Source of the DNA: an uncultured Limosilactobacillus sp.
GTDB taxonomy: Bacteria > Bacillota > Bacilli > Lactobacillales > Lactobacillaceae
Assembly: GCF_934202235.1 (NCBI RefSeq)
Contig: NZ_CAKPXS010000010.1
Coordinates: 1 to 40,725, forward strand
DNA: 40,725 nucleotides
Direction: 5' to 3'
A model generated the notes under the pieces. It saw nothing but the letters and a program-made list of their open reading frames with translations. It was not told the DNA's origin and made no database searches. The stretch's first letter is position 1. Each line of letters starts with the position of its first letter. This document shows, in pieces, positions 7,335 through 14,537 of this stretch. The translations under genes and the position numbers were made by a program.

Positions 7335-8735
7335 ATGGATATGTCACATCAGGGACAGCAAAAGCCTCATGTTGAGTCTCACCAGACAAAACGTGTTGAC
7401 CTGGACGCCGGGTTGCCGGATCTGTCCAAGCGGGTGATCTTTGCCATTACCTTTGGTTTCTTGGGAATTAACATGGGGTTCTCGCTACAGAGTTCCCAAA
7501 TGAGTCGAATCTTTCAGTCCATCGGTGCTAACCCCAACACCCTCGGCTTCTTCTTCATCTTCCCCCCGTTAATGGGGATGATTGTTCAGCCACTAATTGG
7601 GAAGTACTCCGACCGCACCTGGAACCGCTTTGGTCGGCGAATGCCATACCTGCTGTTCGGGGCGCCGATTGCGGCCCTCGTTCTGTTAATGCTGCCGTTC
7701 TCCGGTTCGCTGGGCTTCGGTTACGGTTCCATGGCCGCAATGGTCTTTGCTGCCTTTGCCGTTTGCTTCATGGACCTGTTCAACAACATCTGTATGCAGC
7801 CCTTCCGGATGATCGTCGGTGACATGGTCAACAACAAGCAGAAGAACTTTGCCTGGTCATGGCAACAAATCTTCTTCAACACTGGTGGTATTTTAGCCTC
7901 ACTGATGCCGTTTATCTTCACGGCCTTTGGGATGCACAACACCGCCAAGAAGGGTGTTGTTCCTAATACCGTTATCTGGGCCTACATCGTTGCCGCTGCT
8001 GTTTTGTTCTTAACTAGTATGTGGACCGTCTTCAACGTTAAGGAATACGATCCCGCAACGTACGCTAAGTACCACGGCATTGACCCGGCCGCCAACAAGA
8101 AGTCAGTCTCACTGTGGCACCTGTTGAAGACCGCGCCAAAGGCCTTCTACGAAATTTGTCTCGTTCAGTTCTTCAGCTGGGTCGGTGTCATGTACGTCTG
8201 GACCTACTCCACTGGGACGCTGGCCAAGAATGTTTGGCACACTACTAACCCCACGAGCGCTGGTTTCCAGGCCGCTGGTAACTGGTACGGGGTCTTAACT
8301 GCCATCCTTAGTGTGGCCGGTATTTGTTGGGGATTCCTTTACTCCAAGTCCAAGTCCAACGCGCGGAAACAGTGGTATGCACTGGGCTTAACCCTTGGTG
8401 GTGTCGGCCTGATCTTGGTTTCACTGGCTCACAACCAGATGCTCACCATCCTCGCCTTTATCCTCTTCGGGATTTCTTACTTCACTATCCACACTATCCC
8501 GTTCACCCTGCTGACGTCTTCACTGAATGGTGAAAACGAAGGGGCCTACATGGGACTGTTCAACATCGGGATTTGCCTGCCGCAAATTGTCGCTTCACTG
8601 CTCAGTTTCGTCATCTTCCCGATGACTGGCAAGAACCAACCAACAATGATGCTGATCGCCGGCATTTCCATGTTGATCGGTGCAGTTGCAGTTCACCAGA
8701 TCCACGAAGGGGTCGCTGCGCACGAGGTTAAATAA
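7335..8735 (+). CDS. MFS sugar transporter, SLC45/sucrose-maltose symporter-like
   Basis: This 466-residue membrane protein has about twelve hydrophobic segments and the SLC45/sucrose-transporter-type loop RFGRRMP after the second or third helix (near residues 98-104), plus a long central loop. Such carriers import di- or oligosaccharides with protons. GAGGGAG precedes ATG 7335. The promoter carries two GTAAACGTTTAC operators that also occur at the GH31 alpha-glucosidase gene at 14.5 kb, so maltose-, isomaltose- or sucrose-like alpha-glucosides are the likely cargo. That assignment is inference. A perfect-stem terminator follows. Confidence 0.88.
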   Translation: MDMSHQGQQKPHVESHQTKRVDLDAGLPDLSKRVIFAITFGFLGINMGFSLQSSQMSRIFQSIGANPNTLGFFFIFPPLMGMIVQPLIGKYSDRTWNRFGRRMPYLLFGAPIAALVLLMLPFSGSLGFGYGSMAAMVFAAFAVCFMDLFNNICMQPFRMIVGDMVNNKQKNFAWSWQQIFFNTGGILASLMPFIFTAFGMHNTAKKGVVPNTVIWAYIVAAAVLFLTSMWTVFNVKEYDPATYAKYHGIDPAANKKSVSLWHLLKTAPKAFYEICLVQFFSWVGVMYVWTYSTGTLAKNVWHTTNPTSAGFQAAGNWYGVLTAILSVAGICWGFLYSKSKSNARKQWYALGLTLGGVGLILVSLAHNQMLTILAFILFGISYFTIHTIPFTLLTSSLNGENEGAYMGLFNIGICLPQIVASLLSFVIFPMTGKNQPTMMLIAGISMLIGAVAVHQIHEGVAAHEVK

Positions 8736-8753
8736 TCATTTCTAAGAACTCAC

Positions 8754-8793
8754 AAAGGGCTGGAACCGCTAATGGTTCCAGCCCTTTTTCTCT
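8754..8793 (+). terminator. Terminator of the MFS sugar-transporter gene
   Basis: A perfect 14-bp stem (8754-8767 with 8774-8787) is followed by a T-rich tail. On the minus strand a shorter T run makes weak bidirectional use possible. Confidence 0.9.
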
Positions 8794-8801
8794 ACGTTTG
8801 T

Positions 8802-9659
8802 TTAAGCGTGATAATGAGCACGGAGATATTCTTCTATTCCCACCGGTTCTTCCCCCGTCAATCGGTGGTAGTCATCACTCGTTTCAGCTAAAAGACCCAT
8901 GCCGCCGGCAGCGTACATGGAAGCCAGTTCGGCCCCACCATCATCATGGTAAAGCTTCCCAAATTCTTCGACTGTCACTGGTTGATAGCCGATATGCCTA
9001 CCGGTAACTTTCGACATTAGTTTTCCTAGCTCCACCATGTTGTAATTTCTTACCATTGAAAGCAGGTAACTTTGACCATGATCGCGCATCGTCGGCTGAG
9101 TCGCTAAACTAGCAATCGCCCTGGCACTGTCATCCCGACTGATAAAGCTCATTGTCTGGTCACCAACTGGGTAAATTAAGTGCCCGCGCTCGATTAATTC
9201 CGGCAGGTACGGAATCAACGGGTCGGCATACAGTGAATTACGGACATAAGCATAGTTCAAACCACTACCGGCTAATCGTCGCGGTACGTAGGCGTAAAAC
9301 GGGGACATTTGGAAGGGATTATTAACCTGGTCAGCAAAGAAACTGACAAAAATGAAGCTGTCGACGTGGTTGCGTTTTGCACCCGCCAAGACATTTTCAA
9401 ATTCTTGAATTCGCCGAACCAGGTTATACGTGATACTAGGAATGTAAATAAGGACGTCAACGTCAGCAAAGCTGTGATCAATTGACTCCTGGTCAAAGTA
9501 GTCAAGGTGCGCCACCTCAACCTGATTGCTATCAAATAATCCTGCCTTTTTCATGTTGTGGACGCCAACCCGTAGTTGACCGCCACTGACTAAGAATGCC
9601 AATTGCTGAACCACCCGTTGTCCTAGGTGGCCACTAGCACCAGTCAACAAGTATCTCAT
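8802..9659 (-). CDS. NmrA/QOR2-like NAD(P)H-binding oxidoreductase
   Basis: The 285-residue atypical SDR protein starts with a Rossmann motif GASGHLG (residues 7-13) and lacks an obvious Y-x3-K active site, as in NmrA and quinone-reductase-2-type proteins. ATG 9659 overlaps the stop codon of the Rrf2 gene (TAATG) and its AAGGAGG site lies inside that gene, so the two are translationally coupled. Quinone or stress-related NADPH oxidation is the usual suggestion for the family; the actual substrate is unknown. Confidence 0.85.
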   Translation of the reverse strand: MRYLLTGASGHLGQRVVQQLAFLVSGGQLRVGVHNMKKAGLFDSNQVEVAHLDYFDQESIDHSFADVDVLIYIPSITYNLVRRIQEFENVLAGAKRNHVDSFIFVSFFADQVNNPFQMSPFYAYVPRRLAGSGLNYAYVRNSLYADPLIPYLPELIERGHLIYPVGDQTMSFISRDDSARAIASLATQPTMRDHGQSYLLSMVRNYNMVELGKLMSKVTGRHIGYQPVTVEEFGKLYHDDGGAELASMYAAGGMGLLAETSDDYHRLTGEEPVGIEEYLRAHYHA

Positions 9660-10096
9660 TACTCTGCCTCCTTCTTTTTCTGTGCAACTAAAATGTCGTC
9701 AATTACATCACCCAACGTAATCCGTGCTAAGCGCCCCAAGGCGGCATTTTGAACCTCTTGATAATAATTGCCAAGGACTTTTTGAATGTTGCCACCGACA
9801 ATACACTGAGGGTTTGTCTTTTCATCGACGGCAAATAATTGCCTATCACCCTCGACGGCATAGTAAACATCTAATAAGTTAATTTCATCTGGATCCTTAG
9901 CTAAACCCGGCTTAGGAGAACCCTGCACTGTTGTGATAATCCCTGCTTTCTGGAGGGCAGCCATAATTCGACGAACGACCACTGGCGATGTCATCACACT
10001 AGCCGCAATATTTTCACTAGAGAGTTTCGTCTGGTGATAGATGTTCAAGTAGGCGAGAATATGGATCGCATCACTATATCGCGTGGAAATTTTCAA
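9659..10096 (-). CDS. Rrf2-family transcriptional regulator
   Basis: The 145-residue protein opens with the Rrf2 pattern (ISTRYSDAIHILAYL), a winged helix-turn-helix and a dimerisation helix. Only one cysteine, C98, sits in the region where IscR/NsrR proteins carry three cluster ligands, so it is more like the cluster-free CymR/YwnA type. The start is TTG at 10096, supported by GGGAGG spaced 8 nt away. The promoter TTGATA-17-TATATT has a palindrome across its -35, suggesting autorepression. A second copy lies before the divergent ABC-transporter gene. Confidence 0.9.
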   Translation of the reverse strand: MKISTRYSDAIHILAYLNIYHQTKLSSENIAASVMTSPVVVRRIMAALQKAGIITTVQGSPKPGLAKDPDEINLLDVYYAVEGDRQLFAVDEKTNPQCIVGGNIQKVLGNYYQEVQNAALGRLARITLGDVIDDILVAQKKKEAE

Positions 10097-10133
10097 TCAG
10101 TCAACCTCCCTTGACTTTATCTTGCTAACTAAC

Positions 10134-10167
10134 AATATACTCCGCTGATTGTAACTTATCAAGTTTC
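10134..10167 (-). promoter_or_regulatory. Rrf2-gene promoter and palindromic operator 1
   Basis: On the minus strand TTGATA (10157-10162) and TATATT (10134-10139) have 17-bp spacing. GTAACTT-ATC-AAGTTTC at 10151-10167 covers the -35 element, consistent with autorepression. Confidence 0.75.
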
Positions 10168-10215
10168 AACTATGCTTTTATATTGACTTGGATTAGGCTA
10201 TGATGTACTCTTATC

Positions 10216-10232
10216 GTAACTTTCGAAGTTAC
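10216..10232 (+). promoter_or_regulatory. Palindromic operator 2 before the ABC-transporter operon
   Basis: GTAACTT-TCG-AAGTTAC is a perfect 7+7 inverted repeat ending 3 nt before the ribosome binding site of the ATPase gene. It has the same arms as operator 1, with centres 65 bp apart. Its position would block transcription or translation initiation. A candidate -35 TTGACT lies at 10183-10188, but the matching -10 is weak. Confidence 0.7.
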
Positions 10233-10247
10233 ACCAAGGAGGTAACA

Positions 10248-11195
10248 ATGATTCGATACGATCACGTGGCGAAGACATACACCGATCAATCCGTTATCAA
10301 AGATGTCTCATTCACGGTTAATCAGGGAGGACTCTTTGTGCTCGTTGGCCCCAGCGGCAGCGGGAAGACCACCCTCCTCAAAATGTTTAATCGCCTCACC
10401 GTCCCGACTGACGGCAACGTTTATTATCAAGGAAAAAAGATTAAGGACTATGATCTGCAGAAATTGCGGCTGGCGACCGGATACGTTCTCCAGGACAGCA
10501 GTCTCTTTCCCAACTTGAATATCCAAGACAACATTGCTATTCAACTAGAACAGCAGGGAATTAATAAGGAAAAGCGTCATCAGCGAGCCCGTGAACTACT
10601 GAGAGCCGTTGATCTTGATCCCATAACTTATGCTACTAGGATGCCTGATGAGTTGTCCGGCGGTGAGCAACAACGGATTGGGATTATCCGGGCACTAGCC
10701 GCGAAACCATCAGTAATCCTGATGGACGAACCATTTAGTGCCCTCGATCCGGTTGTCCGCAAACAACTTCAGGACCTTGTTTTGAAGTTACAGCAGCAGA
10801 CGAAAACGACCATCATGTTTGTTACTCACGACATGCACGAAGCATTACGCTTAGGTAGTAAAATTGCGGTGTTAAAAGATGGTGTCCTCCAACAAGTGGG
10901 CACCCCGCAAGCAATCATCAACCATCCGGCCACCAATTTTGTCCGGCAGTTTTTCCATGGTCACGGGTTTCACTTTAGCTTGTCTGACCTCCTGGCAGAT
11001 GGTCTAGGACAAGCAATGACGGGGGAACCACCCGTCCAAAAAGTCGTCACATGCCAAAAAGTCGAGGACCTCCTCGCTTTTTGCCGCGACAATGATGACC
11101 GTCAGTTCGTTGTCCGCTGTAACCACCAAGCCTACTTGGTTGACCGCCAAGCTGTCTGGGACTACTTGATCCGAAGGGAGGAAGAACGTGCTTAA
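10248..11195 (+). CDS. OpuCA/EgtV-like ABC transporter ATP-binding protein
   Basis: The 315-residue ATPase has Walker A GPSGSGKT (34-41), Q-loop Q82, signature LSGGEQQR (136-143), Walker B ILMDEP (157-162) and switch histidine H194. The QAT-family match (osmoprotectant / proline-betaine / ergothioneine importers) rests on its partner. Its C-terminal 70 residues resemble a single CBS-like domain, whereas OpuCA-type ATPases usually carry two. ATG 10248 is chosen for the AAGGAGG site 5 nt upstream; an in-frame ATG at 10200 precedes the operator. It overlaps the permease/binding-protein gene by 8 nt, so the two form an operon. Confidence 0.9.
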   Translation: MIRYDHVAKTYTDQSVIKDVSFTVNQGGLFVLVGPSGSGKTTLLKMFNRLTVPTDGNVYYQGKKIKDYDLQKLRLATGYVLQDSSLFPNLNIQDNIAIQLEQQGINKEKRHQRARELLRAVDLDPITYATRMPDELSGGEQQRIGIIRALAAKPSVILMDEPFSALDPVVRKQLQDLVLKLQQQTKTTIMFVTHDMHEALRLGSKIAVLKDGVLQQVGTPQAIINHPATNFVRQFFHGHGFHFSLSDLLADGLGQAMTGEPPVQKVVTCQKVEDLLAFCRDNDDRQFVVRCNHQAYLVDRQAVWDYLIRREEERA

Positions 11196-12720
11196 TTCCA
11201 TTCTGAACACCCTCCACAGCCAATCGGGAGCGATTCTCAAGGCGACTCAGCAGCACATTACAATTTCGCTGATTTCGCTGTTCATTGCGATGGTCATTGC
11301 TATCCCCCTGGCAATTATCTTGAAGGACCACCGCAAAACCGCTGAGGCCGTCCTCCAGGCTGCCGGGATCATCCAAACGATCCCCAGCTTAGCCATCCTC
11401 GGCTTGTTGATCCCGCTAGTGGGGATCGGGACGGTGCCGGCAATTATTGCCCTAGTCCTCTACGCCATCATGCCAATCTTTCAAAACACCTATGCCGGAT
11501 TGACCGACATCGCACCAAACCTTGAAGAAGCGGCCACCGCCTTTGGGCTCACCAAGTGGAAGAAGCTGCAACGGTTAGAACTGCCGTTGGCAATGCCGAT
11601 GATCCTCTCTGGCATCCGGATCTCGCTGGTGATGATTATCGGCACCGCCACGCTGGCGGCCCTCATCGGCGGCGGTGGTTTGGGGACCTTTATCCTGACC
11701 GGGATCCAGTCCAATAACAACACCTACGTCGTCATTGGTGCGCTGCTCTCAGCCCTTTTGGCCTTCTTTTTCAGCTGGTTGCTAAAGTTCATCAGTAAGA
11801 ATAGCAAACGGTTGAAAGCTGGACTAGTGGTGATCTTGGTCCTGCTAGCGGGATTTGGTGGCACCAAAATCGTCCAGACATTCCGCCCTACACCAACCAA
11901 AATTGTTATTGCTGGTAAGATGGGTAGCGAACCCGACATCCTCATCCATATGTACAAGGACCTGATTGAACAGGAAGACCCACGGGCGACGGTCATTCTC
12001 AAGCCTAACTTTGGCGGAACCAACTTCCTTTTTAAGGCCCTGCAGAGTAACCAAGTTGATATCTACCCTGAATTCACCGGAACCGTCAACCAGCAAATTA
12101 TCAAAACAAAAAATAAGACCGGCAACAACCCGCAGCAAACTTACCAGCTAGCCAAGCGCCAGTTGGCCCGTCGCTACCAAATGCGCTACCTCAAACCGAT
12201 GGCCTACCAAAACGGTTACGCACTGGCGGTTAGTCCGCAATTTGCCCGGGAACACCAATTAACAACAATGAGTCAGCTAGCCGCCTATAATAACCAGGTC
12301 AAAGCCGGTTTTGACCGTGACTTCTACCAGCTCCACGACGGCTACCCGGGGTTAAAGGGGCCTTACCACTACGACTTTGGCAGCATTAAAACCCTGGAAC
12401 CAGCAATGCGTTACAAGGCGATTGCCAGTGGCAAGGTCAACGTGGTCGACGGTTACACCACTGATCCGCAGATTCCCCAGTACAACCTAGTGATGCTCAA
12501 AGATGATCAGCACTTCTTCCCGCCTTACCAGGGCGCACCGCTGATGAAGGAGTCCTTTGCCAAGAAGAACCCAGCGGTGGTCCGAGCGTTAAACAAGTTA
12601 GTGGGGAAGATTACCACCCGGGAAATGCAGGAGATGAACTACCAGGTTGTCGTTAAGAAAAAGAGCGCCGCGAAGGTTGCCCGCCACTACCTTCAAACTC
12701 ACAACCTCCTCAGAAAATAA
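11188..12720 (+). CDS. Fused permease / substrate-binding protein of an OpuB/EgtU-like ABC importer
   Basis: The 510-residue protein joins two domains. Residues about 1-210 form a BPD-type permease with the EAA-like segment NLEEAATAFGLTKWKKLQRLELPLAMP. Residues about 235-510, after a last hydrophobic helix, form an extracytoplasmic OpuAC-type binding domain starting near KIVIAGKMGSEPDIL. Fusions of this type are known in BilE/OpuB and in the ergothioneine importer EgtU. Substrates could therefore be glycine betaine, carnitine, choline or ergothioneine; I cannot separate these. GTG 11188 has a strong AGGGAGG site and overlaps the ATPase gene. A bidirectional terminator follows. Confidence 0.9.
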   Translation: MLNSILNTLHSQSGAILKATQQHITISLISLFIAMVIAIPLAIILKDHRKTAEAVLQAAGIIQTIPSLAILGLLIPLVGIGTVPAIIALVLYAIMPIFQNTYAGLTDIAPNLEEAATAFGLTKWKKLQRLELPLAMPMILSGIRISLVMIIGTATLAALIGGGGLGTFILTGIQSNNNTYVVIGALLSALLAFFFSWLLKFISKNSKRLKAGLVVILVLLAGFGGTKIVQTFRPTPTKIVIAGKMGSEPDILIHMYKDLIEQEDPRATVILKPNFGGTNFLFKALQSNQVDIYPEFTGTVNQQIIKTKNKTGNNPQQTYQLAKRQLARRYQMRYLKPMAYQNGYALAVSPQFAREHQLTTMSQLAAYNNQVKAGFDRDFYQLHDGYPGLKGPYHYDFGSIKTLEPAMRYKAIASGKVNVVDGYTTDPQIPQYNLVMLKDDQHFFPPYQGAPLMKESFAKKNPAVVRALNKLVGKITTREMQEMNYQVVVKKKSAAKVARHYLQTHNLLRK

Positions 12721-12725
12721 GAAAG

Positions 12726-12766
12726 CTCCCAGGAAAGAGGCCGCAACCTTTTCCTGGGAGTTTAGT
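12726..12766. terminator. Bidirectional terminator between ABC transporter and L,D-transpeptidase genes
   Basis: An 11-bp stem CTCCCAGGAAA/TTTCCTGGGAG is followed by TTTAGTCT on the plus strand and GCTTTCTT on the minus strand. Confidence 0.8.
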
Positions 12767-12775
12767 CTGAAGAGC

Positions 12776-13303
12776 TTATTTCGTAATCACAACCGTAGTG
12801 CCAGTGGGGATATTTTGGTAAAACCACTTAGCATCCGGGACCGTTAAGCGCACACACCCATGTGAGGCTGGCTTCCTGCCAAGGTAGCTGGCCTCTTTTT
12901 TAATGTAGTGGTTATGGGCATCAACTGGCGTAGAATGAAACAGGTAATCATTCCCCTTCCAGGCAACATAGTAATTACCACCACACTTTTCCGCGGAAGA
13001 ATAGAAGTGTTCACCGCGGATATCTTCAATGTGATAAGTTCCCGTCGGCGTGGCGTTGTGCTTCCCGGTGGAACAATACATGGTATACAGCTTCTTGTTC
13101 TGGTGGCTCATGAGGTAAACTCGTTGCCGCTTAATATCAACATGAACCCACATTTGCGGGTACTGTTGAACATTCGGGTAGGGCTTATTTTCCGATGGTT
13201 TAAGGTAGTCGACGTGAACTGGCTTGGCATTAACTGCCGTTGTGAAACAACAGGTCGTAACTACGGCAATCGCGAAAGCCAGCAGTCTCTTAATGAAACG
13301 CAT
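12776..13303 (-). CDS. L,D-transpeptidase (YkuD domain), secreted
   Basis: The 175-residue protein has a signal peptide (positively charged MRFIKR, hydrophobic core, cleavage likely after VNA at residue 26) and a YkuD catalytic domain with S147-H-G-C150-V-R152, the L,D-transpeptidase nucleophile motif, and an upstream H123. It would act outside the membrane on peptidoglycan, forming 3-3 crosslinks or attaching proteins, or act as a carboxypeptidase. No LysM or other wall-binding domain is present. It converges on the ABC transporter operon. Confidence 0.92.
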   Translation of the reverse strand: MRFIKRLLAFAIAVVTTCCFTTAVNAKPVHVDYLKPSENKPYPNVQQYPQMWVHVDIKRQRVYLMSHQNKKLYTMYCSTGKHNATPTGTYHIEDIRGEHFYSSAEKCGGNYYVAWKGNDYLFHSTPVDAHNHYIKKEASYLGRKPASHGCVRLTVPDAKWFYQNIPTGTTVVITK

Positions 13304-13375
13304 TTGATGACAGCTCCTTTATCTTTGTCAACATTCGTTCATAGGTTACCACAATACGTCACTAATTGCTGCGAA

Positions 13376-14356
13376 TTACCGCGAAACGACACTTTCTCGT
13401 TCAACAATCTTCACTGGAACGAAGGAGCTGGCGGCATTGTTCAGTAAGTCCGCCACACTTTGTTGACCCATTAGCCGGAAATTCTGGGAAACGCTGGTTA
13501 GCTGGGGAGCAGTAATGTCGCAGACAAAAGTCCCGTCAATGCTGATCACCGACAGGTCCGTTGGCAAGTTCATTCCCGCCTGGCGAGCGGCCTTAATAAT
13601 CCCCGCTGCCGTCATATCACTGGCGGTAATCACCGCCGTTAATTGGAGGCGGCGAATTGCCGGAAAGAGTTGCTGCCCATTCAGAAAACTATAGTCGCCG
13701 TATTGGACCCAGTCGGGTTCGACTACCAGGTTGGCAGCCGACATCACCTTCTGGTAGCCCAGCAGACGCTGCTGGCCGGTGGTTGACTTGTCGATACCCA
13801 CCAAGCCAATCCGCTGGTGACCATGGTCGACGAGGTAACGGGTTGCCAGTTGGCCAATTTCAATGTTGTTAGAACTGGTAAACCGCCCCGGCTGATTTTC
13901 TTCCCCGTAAATTGAAACAAAGCGGTACGGCAACCCGCACTGATCAAGCAGTGTCAGCTGCTCATCATTGACCTTGGCTGCCACCAGCAGGATGCCAGCC
14001 ACCTGACGGGCCAAGGCGGCGTTGATTGCTGCCGTCAGCTTAGCTGGATCGTTATTACCCGCGTACAGAATTATTGAATCACGCTGGTAATCATCCATGG
14101 CGTCTTGAATGCCGTCTAGTACTTCCTGCCAAAAATTAGTTTTGGTGTCATTGATAATCACGGCAATGGTGGTGGTCTCCTGGGCTGCCAGCTGGGCGGC
14201 CGAAATGTTCCGCCGGTAGCCTAATCGCTCTGCTGCCTGTCGGACCGCCCTGGCCGTTTTTTCGCGGTAAGTTCCCTTCTTGTTAGCGAGAACGCGGGAA
14301 ACGGTCGCCGTCGAAACGTTTGCCGCCTTCGCTACGTCCTTAATTGTTGCCTTCAT
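13376..14356 (-). CDS. LacI-family transcriptional regulator, probably of alpha-glucoside use
   Basis: The 326-residue protein begins with the LacI helix-turn-helix and hinge (TIKDVAKAANVSTATVSRVL, then the YRRN region near residue 50) and continues with a periplasmic-binding-like sensor domain. It is divergent from the GH31 alpha-glucosidase. The intergenic region contains a perfect GTAAACGTTTAC at the GH31 promoter and a cre-like site over its own -35, so it probably represses GH31, the MFS transporter at 7.3 kb and perhaps itself. AAGGAG precedes ATG 14356. It resembles MalR-type regulators; the inducer is unproven. Confidence 0.92.
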   Translation of the reverse strand: MKATIKDVAKAANVSTATVSRVLANKKGTYREKTARAVRQAAERLGYRRNISAAQLAAQETTTIAVIINDTKTNFWQEVLDGIQDAMDDYQRDSIILYAGNNDPAKLTAAINAALARQVAGILLVAAKVNDEQLTLLDQCGLPYRFVSIYGEENQPGRFTSSNNIEIGQLATRYLVDHGHQRIGLVGIDKSTTGQQRLLGYQKVMSAANLVVEPDWVQYGDYSFLNGQQLFPAIRRLQLTAVITASDMTAAGIIKAARQAGMNLPTDLSVISIDGTFVCDITAPQLTSVSQNFRLMGQQSVADLLNNAASSFVPVKIVERESVVSR

Positions 14357-14399
14357 TCTTCACACTCCTTCCCCCATCAAACTGGTTACGTACCCCTTT

Positions 14400-14436
14400 A
14401 TTATACGTTTTTTCGCCCTTTAGGCAAGCGTTTACA
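14400..14436 (-). promoter_or_regulatory. lacI-gene promoter with cre-like site
   Basis: On the minus strand TTGCCT (14422-14427) and TATAAT (14400-14405) are 16 bp apart. The cre-like sequence GGCAAGCGTTTACA at 14423-14436 overlaps the -35, consistent with CcpA or self-repression. Confidence 0.65.
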
Positions 14437-14453
14437 GCCTATGTGAGTCGCTA

Positions 14454-14482
14454 TTGTAAACGTTTACGGAAAGTGGTACAGT
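14454..14482 (+). promoter_or_regulatory. GH31 promoter with GTAAACGTTTAC operator
   Basis: TTGTAA (14454-14459) and TACAGT (14477-14482, with an extended TGG before it) are 17 bp apart. The perfect palindrome at 14456-14467 overlaps the -35, a classic repressor position. Confidence 0.75.
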
Positions 14483-14537
14483 AAATGGTGTAACAAGATT
14501 ACGTAACTTCATGTTTACCGAAAGGAAGTTTCTCACC

